A stretch of DNA of 64,000 bases from contig PXPE01000001.1 of NCBI GenBank assembly GCA_003009795.1, positions 694,739 to 758,738 on the forward strand, in the 5' to 3' direction. The position numbers were made by a program, and so were the translations under genes. Positions 16,454-25,022 of the stretch are shown here, piece by piece. The DNA comes from Nanohaloarchaea archaeon SW_7_43_1 (GTDB taxonomy: Archaea; Nanohalarchaeota; Nanosalinia; Nanosalinales; Nanosalinaceae). The notes under the pieces were generated by a model, which had not been told where the DNA came from, did not search any database, and saw only the letters and a program-made list of their open reading frames with translations. Numbering within the stretch: position 1 is the first letter of the stretch; the number at the start of each line of letters is the position of its first letter.

Positions 16454-17245
16454 ATGAATGAACAAGAGATCGAACAGTTTATAGAGGATTGTCTTAGAGA
16501 TGGTTATACGGTAGAAGAACTTCAGAGAGCTTTGACTGAGAAAGGAGTGGATGAAGCAAAAATTGAGGAAGCTGTTTCAGATCTCAAACGAAAAATGGAG
16601 CAGGAAAATGCATCCAGAGAAAATAAGAAGACCATGTCCCGGGGACAGTCAGCTCATGAAGACATTATAGGAAAAATCGATCTTACCGGCGACTCCTACG
16701 AAATAAAACAGAGATTTCTATTTAACAGATACAATATTTACAACTCAAGGGATGAGCTAGTTCTTAAAGCCAAACAGAAAATCCTCAAATTCAAGGAGGA
16801 AATCCCTTTCATGAACTCAGAAGATGAAGTAATTTTCCAGGTAAAAGCTGACAGAATCGTGGACATGGGAGGAGATTACACCGTATTTGATGAGGAAACT
16901 GGAGATCCCATTATCATGCTTGATAGGACATACACTCTTCTCAGGCATCGATGGCAACTGAGAGACCCTGAAACCGAAGAATTGCTCGCGAAGGTACAAA
17001 GTCAAAACGAAAATATTGAGCTTCTGCGAGGGATTGGAAACCTGGTCCCTTACTTCCCCAATTTTTTCGCTTTCATTCCTCACACTTATGGCATAGAAAG
17101 CCGAGAAGGGGAGAAAATCGCCGAACTGGAGGGCCAGTTTAGCATTAGAGACATATACGAACTCAATATTGAGAAGAAACATTCTCTACCAAAGGAAGCT
17201 CTAATCTCAGGTGCAATCGCGATAGATGCATTAGAAGGCAACTAA
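16454..17245 (+). CDS. LURP-one-like (tubby-fold) protein with N-terminal helical extension
   Basis: 263 residues. Residues 1-50 form a helical unit (EQFIEDCLRDGYTVEELQRAL) resembling small DNA- or ubiquitin-binding helical modules. The rest is a beta-rich domain (YEIKQRFLFNRYNIYNS, IFQVKADRIVDMGGDYTVFD, LRHRWQLRDP, ending IAIDALEGN) that matches the LURP-one/DUF567 tubby-like barrel in pattern. Role in archaea is not established. The following gene is a shorter paralogue without the extension, so this is a tandem duplication. Confidence 0.65.
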   Translation: MNEQEIEQFIEDCLRDGYTVEELQRALTEKGVDEAKIEEAVSDLKRKMEQENASRENKKTMSRGQSAHEDIIGKIDLTGDSYEIKQRFLFNRYNIYNSRDELVLKAKQKILKFKEEIPFMNSEDEVIFQVKADRIVDMGGDYTVFDEETGDPIIMLDRTYTLLRHRWQLRDPETEELLAKVQSQNENIELLRGIGNLVPYFPNFFAFIPHTYGIESREGEKIAELEGQFSIRDIYELNIEKKHSLPKEALISGAIAIDALEGN

Positions 17246-17272
17246 TTTCAAAACACAACCTAAATATAACAT

Positions 17273-17848
17273 ATGAAAGACGAACATACTCTCGGTAAAA
17301 TTGATCTAACCGATGACTTCTACACTGTGACACAGAATCTGGTTAGAAACAAATACACTGTCAAAAACTCAGATGGAGAGGAAATTCTCCAGGCAAAGCA
17401 GAAAATGTTTAAGATGAAAGAAGAATTCCCATTCACTGACCCGGATGGAAATACTGTCTTCACAGTAAAGGCTGAGAGAAGGCTGGACATCGCTGGAGAC
17501 TACGGAGTGGTAGATGAGGAAACGGGTGAAAACATTGTTACACTGGAGAAAGAGTTCTCAATCCTGACCCACAACTGGAAGATCAAGGACCCTGAAAAAG
17601 ATACTCTGATGGCGACAATTGAAAGCAGAGGAAGAATCATGGGGCTACTAAGGTCGTTGATGAGTCTGTTAGAGTTCCTTCCACATAAATACACTATATA
17701 CAACTCCGATAGGGACGAGATCGGGGAGATCCGGGAAAAATTCTCCTTGAAAGACAGGTACGAGATAGAGATCGGTGAACTCGGAAAGATCCCAAGAGAG
17801 GCAATAATAGCCGCAGCGATCTCAGTAGACGCCTTGGAAGGCGAATGA
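17273..17848 (+). CDS. LURP-one-like (tubby-fold) protein, shorter tandem paralogue
   Basis: 191 residues, colinear with residues ~70-263 of the preceding protein: GKIDLT, then YTVTQNLVRNKYTVKNS, FTVKAERRLDIAGDYGVVDEETG, THNWKIKDPEKD, KYTIYNS and ISVDALEGE all have counterparts. The divergence is substantial, so the duplication is old. Its stop overlaps the start of the next gene (ATGA), suggesting translational coupling to the metallo-beta-lactamase-fold enzyme. Confidence 0.65.
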   Translation: MKDEHTLGKIDLTDDFYTVTQNLVRNKYTVKNSDGEEILQAKQKMFKMKEEFPFTDPDGNTVFTVKAERRLDIAGDYGVVDEETGENIVTLEKEFSILTHNWKIKDPEKDTLMATIESRGRIMGLLRSLMSLLEFLPHKYTIYNSDRDEIGEIREKFSLKDRYEIEIGELGKIPREAIIAAAISVDALEGE

Positions 17849-18426
17849 AATTAACAAATCTTGCCGAAAACACAGAGGATTTCACAGGCAATATCTGGCT
17901 GATGAAAAACGGAGAAACAGTACTAATCGATACAGGTACAGGAGATTCATGGGAAAACATCAGAGAACTAGAAAAAATCGATAAAGTAATTATAACTCAT
18001 TCTCATTACGACCATATTCATAATCTTCCGAAAGTTGATGACGGATACTTACCGGAAATATATGCTTTCCAGCCCGAGAATCTTCCTATTGGAGCGGAAA
18101 AATTGGAAGAAGGAGATAAAATAGATATATGCGGCTCCAACTTCAAAATTTTCCATTCTCCCGGCCATAAGGACGATTCAATATGCATTTATTCCAGGGA
18201 AGAAAAAATCCTTTTCACCGGCGATCTGATATTTCCTGACGGCGGGTTTGGAAGAACCGATCTGGAGGAAGGAGATCGTGAGAAACTAATTGAATCCATA
18301 AAGAAGCTGACAGGTCTTAAAGTAGAGGAGATGTACTGCGGACATGAAGAAGCAGCAAAAGAGAACGTAGGAAAACAAATTAGGAAATCACTTGAAGAAG
18401 CAGATAAACAAGAATCAAAGTATTAA
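17845..18426 (+). CDS. Metallo-beta-lactamase-fold hydrolase, glyoxalase II-like size
   Basis: 193 residues. THSHYDH at residues 51-57 provides the HxHxDH zinc motif; FHSPGHKDDS, LFTGDLIFP and CGHEE supply the later His and Asp ligands in canonical order. This is the compact form seen in glyoxalase II-like thioester hydrolases and related enzymes. Substrate unknown. It overlaps the LURP-one-like gene by four bases and converges on the DedA gene. Confidence 0.85.
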   Translation: MKLTNLAENTEDFTGNIWLMKNGETVLIDTGTGDSWENIRELEKIDKVIITHSHYDHIHNLPKVDDGYLPEIYAFQPENLPIGAEKLEEGDKIDICGSNFKIFHSPGHKDDSICIYSREEKILFTGDLIFPDGGFGRTDLEEGDREKLIESIKKLTGLKVEEMYCGHEEAAKENVGKQIRKSLEEADKQESKY

Positions 18427-18428
18427 AC

Positions 18429-19091
18429 TTAGATTTCCCTGACAAGATAATCTCCAAGTTTCTTCAGTTTTCTGCATAGGATGTAGCCTACAAATGCACC
18501 TATTATGAACAGCAGAATCCATGTCGAGAAAGTATCTATTCTTGAAGCCAGTGCCCGAAAGCTATCTCGGGAGTACCAGCCGATCATCGCCAGCATAAAG
18601 TTTCTTGGGACCATGCCTACGAAGCTCCAGATACCGTACTCTTTCCAATTCATGTGGAATAATCCTGCGCTCCCTGAGACCAGAGAAAGAGGAACAATCG
18701 GCATTGACCTGAAAAACGCAACATAATACTTCCCGTTCCCGGAATCGAAATGGCTTTCCATTCTTTGAACGTCTTCCCATCTAACGTCCAACCATTTACC
18801 ATGCCTTTTAACAGCCGGTCTTCCGCCGTAGAAGGCAATTGCATATACGAAGTACGAGCTGATAACAGAGGCAACTGATGCTGGAAGAGCGATCAGGAAA
18901 AAGGCCTGAAATATCGCTCCAGTAAATGCTGTTGACTCGATCAAGAGAGCGCCTGCAGCCATCGGTATAACAGGTGAGGGGATTGGCACAAAAACTTCTT
19001 CTACCACCATTCCCAGCATAACCGCTACAATACCGTACTGTGAGACAAGTTGTATTAACTGAGGTCCGATCTCTTCAAACATTAAGATCAC
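18429..19091 (-). CDS. DedA-family (SNARE-associated, VTT domain) membrane protein
   Basis: 220 residues with about five hydrophobic segments. The conserved block FFRSMPIVPLSLVSGSAGL (around residues 125-145) with Arg and Pro, followed by FHMNWKEYGIWSFVG, is the family hallmark. DedA/VTT proteins are implicated in flipping or moving lipids across the membrane. It overlaps the stop of the protease gene by four bases, so the two are translated as a unit. Confidence 0.85.
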   Translation of the reverse strand: MILMFEEIGPQLIQLVSQYGIVAVMLGMVVEEVFVPIPSPVIPMAAGALLIESTAFTGAIFQAFFLIALPASVASVISSYFVYAIAFYGGRPAVKRHGKWLDVRWEDVQRMESHFDSGNGKYYVAFFRSMPIVPLSLVSGSAGLFHMNWKEYGIWSFVGMVPRNFMLAMIGWYSRDSFRALASRIDTFSTWILLFIIGAFVGYILCRKLKKLGDYLVREI

Positions 19092-20551
19092 CCGGTTAAT
19101 GATAGTAAGTAATCAACAAAGCCTTTCAGGAACTGCTGAAAAGTAACTTGTGTTTTCTCAACTGTTTCCTTGATTCCAGAACTTCCTCTGGTTCTGTTGG
19201 GAACTTTTATCTCCTCAAAACCTAGACTGGATCTTGAAGAAGTATCCGGTTTCCCTGTAACGATCTCATAATCGTGATCATTTATTTTGTCAAGACATTT
19301 ATCGAATCTATCTCTTGAATCATAGTTACATGGTTCCATGACCATATGATTGGATAAAAAGTCCCATTTCTGCTGCGGTGACTCAATTTCCTGATCTACG
19401 GCTATATTAGAGTAAAGATCCTTGACCGTTCCATTGTTGATAATATAATATTTTATCAGAAGCTCCGAGTATGCATAACCGAACTCTCTAGCATCTGCGT
19501 TTTCCCTTGGATCCCAATTCTTCATGAACTCCTTATCTTGCCGGTAATAGTTCCAGAGCCGATCTCGGTCGCCTTGGGATTCAATTGTGTAGACATATGT
19601 TCCGTCTTCTTCCTCAACCTTGTACTTCTTTGATTCTCCAAAAATTTCTCTTGTCCCGGTCTTGGCTCTGTTTTTCCTGAAAAGTTTTTTCTTCATAAGA
19701 TACTCAGAGTGATCTGCCACCCCTTCGTCGATATAAGTAGAACCAGTTTTATCCCATCGGAAAAATCTGTCGTTCAGACCGTGAACTGTTTCATGGGTTA
19801 AAACAGGAAGATAGTCTTCATCTAAATCATCTCTCAAATAAACTGTTCCTGAAATATACTGACCGGAACTCCACCGGTTAACCTTCTCATTGTAGCTCCT
19901 GTTGTCCATAACCGCCACGGAAAATCTTTCAAACTCTTGAACTAAACCGGTCGTTCCAACAGCTATCTCATATGCCTCTGTTGAGTTTTCTCTTTCCTCC
20001 CCGAAAAACTGATAGTAACGATTCTCTACCCCGTCTCCAAAGTTGACACGGATATTCGTCGGTCCTTCCCCCGAGAACCTGAACTCATCATTGACAAAGG
20101 AACTGTCGAAGCCGAAACCTGCCTTACCGGATACCAGATCTTCGACCTCTATCTTCCCGGTAGTTTTCTCTCCGCTGAAGCTAGGGATCGACATCTTCCG
20201 ATAGTATAAGCCGTCATGAACCTCTTCCGCAGGCTTATCAATCTTCATCCAGATCTGGACAGTCTCGTTGTACCTCTTCTCAGAGTTAGTCGTTATACTT
20301 ACTGATTCTCCGGTTCTCTGATAATCCTCTATCTCTCCAAGACTATCTTTTATCTCTATCATCTGCGCTTTCTCCGGCAGGTTCCAAGTCAGACTCCAGC
20401 GAGATACCGGACATGGATCATCACATTCCAACTGGATCGAGGTATTCATCACGACCTCATTCTCATCCATAGTTCCCTGATACTGGATCTCAGCGGAAGC
20501 AGAAACCATGAAAAGTGCTACAAAAACTGTCAGCACAAAGAGCCTTCTCAT
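19088..20551 (-). CDS. Exported zinc metalloprotease, gluzincin-like
   Basis: 487 residues. A signal peptide (LFVLTVFVALFMVSASA, then Glu) precedes about 200 residues of beta-rich domain. THETVHGLNDR is an HExxH-type zinc site, and YIDEGVADHSEY some 22 residues later provides the third ligand Glu, the arrangement of gluzincin peptidases. An amphipathic C-terminus follows a disordered RSS-rich linker. Probably acts outside the membrane on unknown proteins. It is cotranscribed with the DedA-like gene and divergent from dcd. Confidence 0.78.
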   Translation of the reverse strand: MRRLFVLTVFVALFMVSASAEIQYQGTMDENEVVMNTSIQLECDDPCPVSRWSLTWNLPEKAQMIEIKDSLGEIEDYQRTGESVSITTNSEKRYNETVQIWMKIDKPAEEVHDGLYYRKMSIPSFSGEKTTGKIEVEDLVSGKAGFGFDSSFVNDEFRFSGEGPTNIRVNFGDGVENRYYQFFGEERENSTEAYEIAVGTTGLVQEFERFSVAVMDNRSYNEKVNRWSSGQYISGTVYLRDDLDEDYLPVLTHETVHGLNDRFFRWDKTGSTYIDEGVADHSEYLMKKKLFRKNRAKTGTREIFGESKKYKVEEEDGTYVYTIESQGDRDRLWNYYRQDKEFMKNWDPRENADAREFGYAYSELLIKYYIINNGTVKDLYSNIAVDQEIESPQQKWDFLSNHMVMEPCNYDSRDRFDKCLDKINDHDYEIVTGKPDTSSRSSLGFEEIKVPNRTRGSSGIKETVEKTQVTFQQFLKGFVDYLLSLTG

Positions 20552-20607
20552 ACGAAAACACTTACCGGGGAAGGAATAAAAGAGCTTTTAGCACAAAATA
20601 CAACCTT

Positions 20608-21192
20608 ATGACCATACTATCCGATAAGGATTTGAGAGAGCTTATAGAGGAGGAAAACGCTGTTGATGTGACAGAAGGGCCGGAACTTGATCATAGCCTT
20701 CAGATGGGGCCTTCTTCCTACGACTTAAGACTTGGATACGAGTTCGGAATTCTAAACACCCGGAAGATAGAGAAAATCGATACCAAGAATATGGAAAGAT
20801 ACGACAACTTCATAGAGACGGAAAAACACTCAGCAGATGAAGGAGTAGTCATCCACCCTGGAGAGTTCATTCTAGGTAGCACGCTAGAAAAACTGAATAT
20901 TCCGGATAACTTAGTTGCGAGGGTTGAGGGCAGAAGCTCATACGGCCGTCTCGGGATTATTGTGCATGCCACTGCTGCCTACGTAGATCCCGGGTTCTCT
21001 GGGGATATAACACTGGAGATGCAGAACCTCGGAAACGCACCTGTAAAACTCTATCCGGAAGACAGGGTGTGTCAAGTAGTATTTGAGAAGATGACTTCTG
21101 AAGCGGAAAATCCGTATGACGAGAAGAAAGACTCCAAATATATGGGACAGACAGGCGCAACAGGATCCCGATTGGGAGAGGAAAAACGCTGA
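20608..21192 (+). CDS. dcd: dCTP deaminase (dCTP deaminase/dUTPase family)
   Basis: 194 residues from ATG 20608. GPSSYDLRLG near residue 35 and RVEGRSSYGRLGIIVHATA with GFSGDITLEMQN give the trimeric dCTP deaminase core, including the catalytic Glu in VEGRSS. It makes dUTP, or dUMP if bifunctional, feeding thymidylate synthesis. A longer in-frame start at 20515 would run through the divergent promoter and adds no homologous sequence. Seven bases separate it from mat. Confidence 0.92.
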   Translation: MTILSDKDLRELIEEENAVDVTEGPELDHSLQMGPSSYDLRLGYEFGILNTRKIEKIDTKNMERYDNFIETEKHSADEGVVIHPGEFILGSTLEKLNIPDNLVARVEGRSSYGRLGIIVHATAAYVDPGFSGDITLEMQNLGNAPVKLYPEDRVCQVVFEKMTSEAENPYDEKKDSKYMGQTGATGSRLGEEKR

Positions 21193-21199
21193 TCACTAA

Positions 21200-22336
21200 A
21201 TGAACCTTGATATTTCATACACCGAGGATCCTGTAAAGAAACGAAGTAACGAACTAGTGGAAAGAAAAGGAACCGGCCATCCTGACTCTATAGCAGATGG
21301 AATAGCCGAATCAATCTCCAGATCGCTTTCCCGTCAATACAGAGAACAAACCGGAAAAATTCTGCACCACAACACTGATGAGGCGCAGCTGGTGGCGGGC
21401 TCCAGCAACCCCCAGTACAAAGGCGGAGAAATAACTGATCCAATCTATATTCTGCTGGCCGGGAGAGCCACAAAAAAGTTTGAAGACGAAAAAGTTCCTG
21501 TTGAAAGGACGGCGGTTGAAACAGCACAGAACTATATCAGGGAAAACTTCAAAGTTTTGAAACCCAAACACATCGAGTTCGAGTCCAGAATCGGGGAGAC
21601 ATCAACCGATCTCAGAAACGTCTATGAAAGAGAAGTTCCCCTGTCCAATGATACAAGTTTTGGAGTCGGTCACGCACCTCTCTCAGATACTGAGAAAACA
21701 GTCAAGAGAATGGAGTCCGAGCTACTTGAGATTGAAGAGGTCGGCGAGGACATCAAGGTCATGGGATTGAGAAGTGATAATAAACTGCAGTTGACGGTTG
21801 CAGCAGCTATAATAGATTCCCGGGTATCCGGATTAGCGGACTACAAGAACTCGATAAAGAGGATCAGGAGAAAAGCTAGAAAACTGGGAGAGAAAATCAC
21901 AGGGCTAGAGACGGAGGTCAATGTCAACACCGCGGATAACTACAAGGAAGAATCAGTCTACCTGACCGTAACCGGGACATCAGCAGAAATGGGAGACGAT
22001 GGATCAGTTGGTAGAGGAAATCGGAGCAACGGATTAATCACTCCACACCGATCAATGTCAATGGAGGCCGCATCAGGCAAAAATCCGGTAACACATGTAG
22101 GAAAGACATACAACTTAACAGCTCGGAAAATAGCGGGAGAGATACATAGCAAAACAGGAGAGTTTGCGCAGGTAAAGATGCTCTCCGAGATTGGAAGAAA
22201 AGTAGACCAGCCGAAAAATGTAGAAGTCGAGACGGAAGCAGAGGAGAAAAAGGTAGAAGAAATTGTCAAGAGAAACCTGGATAACATTCAACAGGTAACT
22301 GAAGACGTTCTGAAGGAAAAGATGTCGACATTCTAG
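21200..22336 (+). CDS. mat: S-adenosylmethionine synthetase, archaeal type
   Basis: 378 residues. ERKGTGHPDSIADGIAE at the N-terminus and the later LRSDNKLQLTV, NTADNY and GDDGSVGRGNRSNGLITP segments are characteristic of the archaeal AdoMet synthetase family, which differs from bacterial MetK. Makes AdoMet from ATP and methionine, the methyl donor for Trm1 and the radical precursor for Elp3, both encoded in this window. Likely cotranscribed with dcd. Confidence 0.95.
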   Translation: MNLDISYTEDPVKKRSNELVERKGTGHPDSIADGIAESISRSLSRQYREQTGKILHHNTDEAQLVAGSSNPQYKGGEITDPIYILLAGRATKKFEDEKVPVERTAVETAQNYIRENFKVLKPKHIEFESRIGETSTDLRNVYEREVPLSNDTSFGVGHAPLSDTEKTVKRMESELLEIEEVGEDIKVMGLRSDNKLQLTVAAAIIDSRVSGLADYKNSIKRIRRKARKLGEKITGLETEVNVNTADNYKEESVYLTVTGTSAEMGDDGSVGRGNRSNGLITPHRSMSMEAASGKNPVTHVGKTYNLTARKIAGEIHSKTGEFAQVKMLSEIGRKVDQPKNVEVETEAEEKKVEEIVKRNLDNIQQVTEDVLKEKMSTF

Positions 22337-22391
22337 CTCCAACAGGAAAGATAGATAAAGATAATAGCTACGGTTAAATGATGAGATAAAG

Positions 22392-22664
22392 ATGAGAGAA
22401 GACTTCAAAATACTTTACGCGATAAAACAAGGAGCAAATGAGATAAAATACAACGGATCAACAAAAGTAGATGGATACAGACATAACTATACTGTTCTAG
22501 GTGGAAATATCCAGCAACAGATGCCGTCGGGAACAACCAAAATGATAGTAGATGACGAAAAAGCAGAGTATCAACCTGTAAACAATCGGAGAGGTATTCT
22601 AAGAACATCACAGACTATCAACGACCTCTTGACTCCTGAAGAAGGCAACAATGGACTTCCATGA
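22392..22664 (+). CDS. Uncharacterised 90-residue protein
   Basis: No family recognised. The first 50 residues look like a small beta barrel or hairpin (DFKILYAIKQGANEIKYNG, HNYTVLGGNIQQQ), the rest is polar. It overlaps the tatD start by four bases, which supports translation of this frame. Confidence 0.6.
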   Translation: MREDFKILYAIKQGANEIKYNGSTKVDGYRHNYTVLGGNIQQQMPSGTTKMIVDDEKAEYQPVNNRRGILRTSQTINDLLTPEEGNNGLP

Positions 22665-23407
22665 AACCGGTTGATACCCATTGCCATCTAAATTTTGAGA
22701 GATTCGACGACGATAGAGAGAAAGTAATAGAGAGAAGTAAAAAAGAACTAGAGTTTGTGGTGAACGCCGGCAATAACACGGAGACTAACAGAAAGACTCT
22801 GAAACTTGAAAAAGACCACCCCGATTTTATAATCCCAAACCTTGGCTTACATCCGACATATACTGATAATTTCAATCAACTGAAGGAAATCAAACAGATG
22901 ATCAGAGAGGAAGATCCGGTTGCAGTCGGAGAAATCGGTCTTGATCATCACCGTGTTAAACAGGATAAAGTCCGAGAAAAACAGGAACAGGTTTTCCGAG
23001 AAATGCTGGAACTGGCTGAAGAACTGGATAAACCGGTCGTGATTCATTCCCGGGAAGCCGAGAAAAAGGTATTTGAGATAGTACAAGAATACAGTATTCC
23101 CGAGATAATGTTCCATTGCTTTAATGGAGATCCGGAGCTGGCTGAAAAAGCTACCGAGGAGAATATTAAGATAGGTTTCACCACGCAGGTTTTGTACTCG
23201 AACAAGGCACAGAAATTAGTTAAAAGAATAGAACTGGACGATATACTTTTGGAAACCGACTCACCATTTCTCTACCGCGGAGACCGTAACGAACCGTTGA
23301 ACGTTAAAGAAAGCGCAGAGAAGATCGCAGACATAAAACAAGTCAAACGGCAGAAAGTTGTGGAAAAGACCACACAGAACGCCAGAAATATTTTTCACGA
23401 ATCATAA
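22661..23407 (+). CDS. TatD-family metal-dependent hydrolase
   Basis: 248 residues. DTHCHLNF at the N-terminus (HxH metal ligands), NLGLHP, GEIGLDHH (Glu ligand), PVVIHSREAEKKV, FHCFNGD and ETDSPFL (final Asp) appear in the order of the TatD amidohydrolase barrel. The family includes DNA 3' exonucleases and D-aminoacyl-tRNA deacylases. Coupled to the preceding small gene. Confidence 0.9.
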   Translation: MKPVDTHCHLNFERFDDDREKVIERSKKELEFVVNAGNNTETNRKTLKLEKDHPDFIIPNLGLHPTYTDNFNQLKEIKQMIREEDPVAVGEIGLDHHRVKQDKVREKQEQVFREMLELAEELDKPVVIHSREAEKKVFEIVQEYSIPEIMFHCFNGDPELAEKATEENIKIGFTTQVLYSNKAQKLVKRIELDDILLETDSPFLYRGDRNEPLNVKESAEKIADIKQVKRQKVVEKTTQNARNIFHES

Positions 23408-23446
23408 AGGTTATATGTATATAGATTGTGGAAATATCTAATTATT

Positions 23447-23911
23447 ATGGTACTTGGAAAGCTAAAAGGGAAACTTGATAGGCAGCCCAGCGTCGCAATG
23501 TTTGTCGACGGTCCCAATGTTATCCGTAAACAGTTTGATCTTGATCTAGATGCACTTAGAGAGGATATAAACGAATTTGGAAAAATAAAAATAGGAAAAG
23601 TCTTCCTCAACCAGTACGCATCCGAAAAACTTATTGAAGCAATTGTCTCCCAAGGATTCGAGGCAGCTCTCGGACTCGGAGGCGAAAAAGACAAAGAAAG
23701 CGACGTCGATGTCTACATGGCAGTAAATGCTATGGACGCTGTATACAACGAAAACATAGATGTTATCGTACTAGTAACTCGGGACGCTGATTTCCTTCCT
23801 GTGATACAGAAAGCCAAGGAAAACGGAAAAGAAACAGTAGTAGTTGGGATGGAGCCAGGTTTCTCAACAGCTCTACAGAATGCTTCCGATAACATTTTGG
23901 AACTGGAGTAG
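23447..23911 (+). CDS. NYN/LabA-type (PIN-like) putative ribonuclease
   Basis: 154 residues from ATG 23447. VDGPNV (Asp21, Asn24), SDVDVYMAVNAMD and LVTRDADFLPVI carry the acidic residues of the NYN domain, a PIN-like nuclease fold. Likely cuts RNA, target unknown. The chosen start lies about 30 bp after a TATA-like TTATATGTATATAG at 23411-23424; an upstream alternative at 23426 would start within the promoter. Confidence 0.8.
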   Translation: MVLGKLKGKLDRQPSVAMFVDGPNVIRKQFDLDLDALREDINEFGKIKIGKVFLNQYASEKLIEAIVSQGFEAALGLGGEKDKESDVDVYMAVNAMDAVYNENIDVIVLVTRDADFLPVIQKAKENGKETVVVGMEPGFSTALQNASDNILELE

Positions 23912-23917
23912 ATCAAA

Positions 23918-24232
23918 ATGGCGCCTATAAAGCCCAGTATAATCGGAATGTTTGACATATTTGCAGGTATTTTGCTTCTATACACACAGTCAGCTCTACC
24001 CACAGCCTTTGCTGATATCCACGCCGGCTTCCTGATATTCAAAGGCGCGGTAACACAGTTCCCGATACCTCCTTTACTCCCACTCTTTGTCATAGGCAAT
24101 GCAGCAGATATAATATCAGCAGCCATAATCTTCACCGGCAAACCACCCATATTCGGCGATTACAAGGAAATAATAGCTCTGTTCCTGTTCCAAAAAGGTG
24201 TTTTCGGTTTCATAAGCATGCTAAGTTACTGA
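23918..24232 (+). CDS. Small integral membrane protein, three helices
   Basis: 104 residues, hydrophobic, with about three membrane segments (SIIGMFDIFAGILLLY; LPLFVIGNAADIISAAIIF; a C-terminal FLFQKGVFGFISML). No family recognised. It starts six bases after the NYN gene and overlaps the end of the convergent 53-residue gene by seven bases. Confidence 0.6.
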   Translation: MAPIKPSIIGMFDIFAGILLLYTQSALPTAFADIHAGFLIFKGAVTQFPIPPLLPLFVIGNAADIISAAIIFTGKPPIFGDYKEIIALFLFQKGVFGFISMLSY

Positions 24233-24387
24233 CTGTAATTCTCAACTAACTCCTCAACCATCCTCTTTTTCAGAAACCCTGAATCAGTTTCCTCATCAAA
24301 ATCCTCCTTGATCTGTTCTAAGGCCTCAGTTTTCTCCTTATTAGAGAGCTGTTCAAAATTATCCGGTAGCTTTGACTCAATATCCAT
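24226..24387 (-). CDS. Small acidic helical protein, 53 residues
   Basis: ATG at 24387 to TAA at 24226-24228. The sequence is helical and acidic, beginning MDIESKLPDNFEQLSNKEK, and contains KKRMVEELVENYSQ at its end. It follows the disordered-protein gene after three bases (AGG preceding the ATG), so the pair forms an operon. No family recognised. Confidence 0.55.
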   Translation of the reverse strand: MDIESKLPDNFEQLSNKEKTEALEQIKEDFDEETDSGFLKKRMVEELVENYSQ

Positions 24388-24390
24388 CCT

Positions 24391-24939
24391 CTATCTTCCC
24401 AGTTGTTCAAGATTCCTGTTAATTCTCTTCAGCAGGTCAATTATCTGTTCATTCTGAGATTTCAGTTCCTGAAGATCAGAGTCCCTTCCGCCACCCTGTC
24501 TGGTTTGCTGTTGTCTTGAGTTATCCTTCCGGAAACCTGCATTTTCCATCTTTCTCTGGGTCTGACCGCTGACCTGTGGCTGTGAAGAACCTTGTTCCGG
24601 TCTTCCGGCTTGAGCATTTGGAAGATTATCTTGAGACTGTCTTTGCTGAGCGTTTTGGCCACCAATTGGATTCTGGCTTTGCTGGCCTCTTCCAAGGTTC
24701 TCAGAAAGCTGATCGTTTCCATGTCGATTGAAATCCCCTGATTCAGAATTCCGCACATTGCCAGAATTAACCCCGAGATTTCCATCGTTCATCGAATCAA
24801 GACCTGAATCCTGTGAACCTGAACCCGAACTAAAACCATTGTCCGAATTATTTCGAGATCTTTTCGGGCGGCTTTCGGACCTGTTGGAGGAATTATCGGA
24901 TTTCCTAAAAGTGTTTTTTAGGTCGTCAACCACGCTCAT
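24391..24939 (-). CDS. Q/N/S/G-rich disordered protein with C-terminal coiled coil
   Basis: 182 residues. A short N-terminal helix (MSVVDDLKNTFRKSD) leads into about 120 residues made almost entirely of Ser, Asn, Gly, Gln, Asp and Arg, with runs such as GRGQQSQNP and QQRQSQDN. The last 35 residues (DLQELKSQNEQIIDLLKRINR) form a heptad-type coiled coil for oligomerisation. Such composition is prion-like and could support condensates or scaffold assembly; that is inference. Divergent from the 566-residue gene. Confidence 0.7.
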   Translation of the reverse strand: MSVVDDLKNTFRKSDNSSNRSESRPKRSRNNSDNGFSSGSGSQDSGLDSMNDGNLGVNSGNVRNSESGDFNRHGNDQLSENLGRGQQSQNPIGGQNAQQRQSQDNLPNAQAGRPEQGSSQPQVSGQTQRKMENAGFRKDNSRQQQTRQGGGRDSDLQELKSQNEQIIDLLKRINRNLEQLGR

Positions 24940-25022
24940 AAACTCAATAAGTCTCAGCTAGTTGAAAAAGTTACTGGCGGTTTCATTGGATTTTAAGTAC
25001 AATCTAGGCCAATCTAACAGTT
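24940..25022. promoter_or_regulatory. Divergent promoter of the 24-29 kb unknown block
   Basis: GATTTTAAGTAC near 24990 lies about 28 bp before ATG 25023, the spacing of a leaderless archaeal promoter. No clear TATA box is visible for the minus-strand gene. Confidence 0.45.

Noticed and set aside
22377-22383. ATGATGA resembling a C box
   Set aside because: No D box within the expected distance; it is simply upstream sequence of the 90-residue gene.
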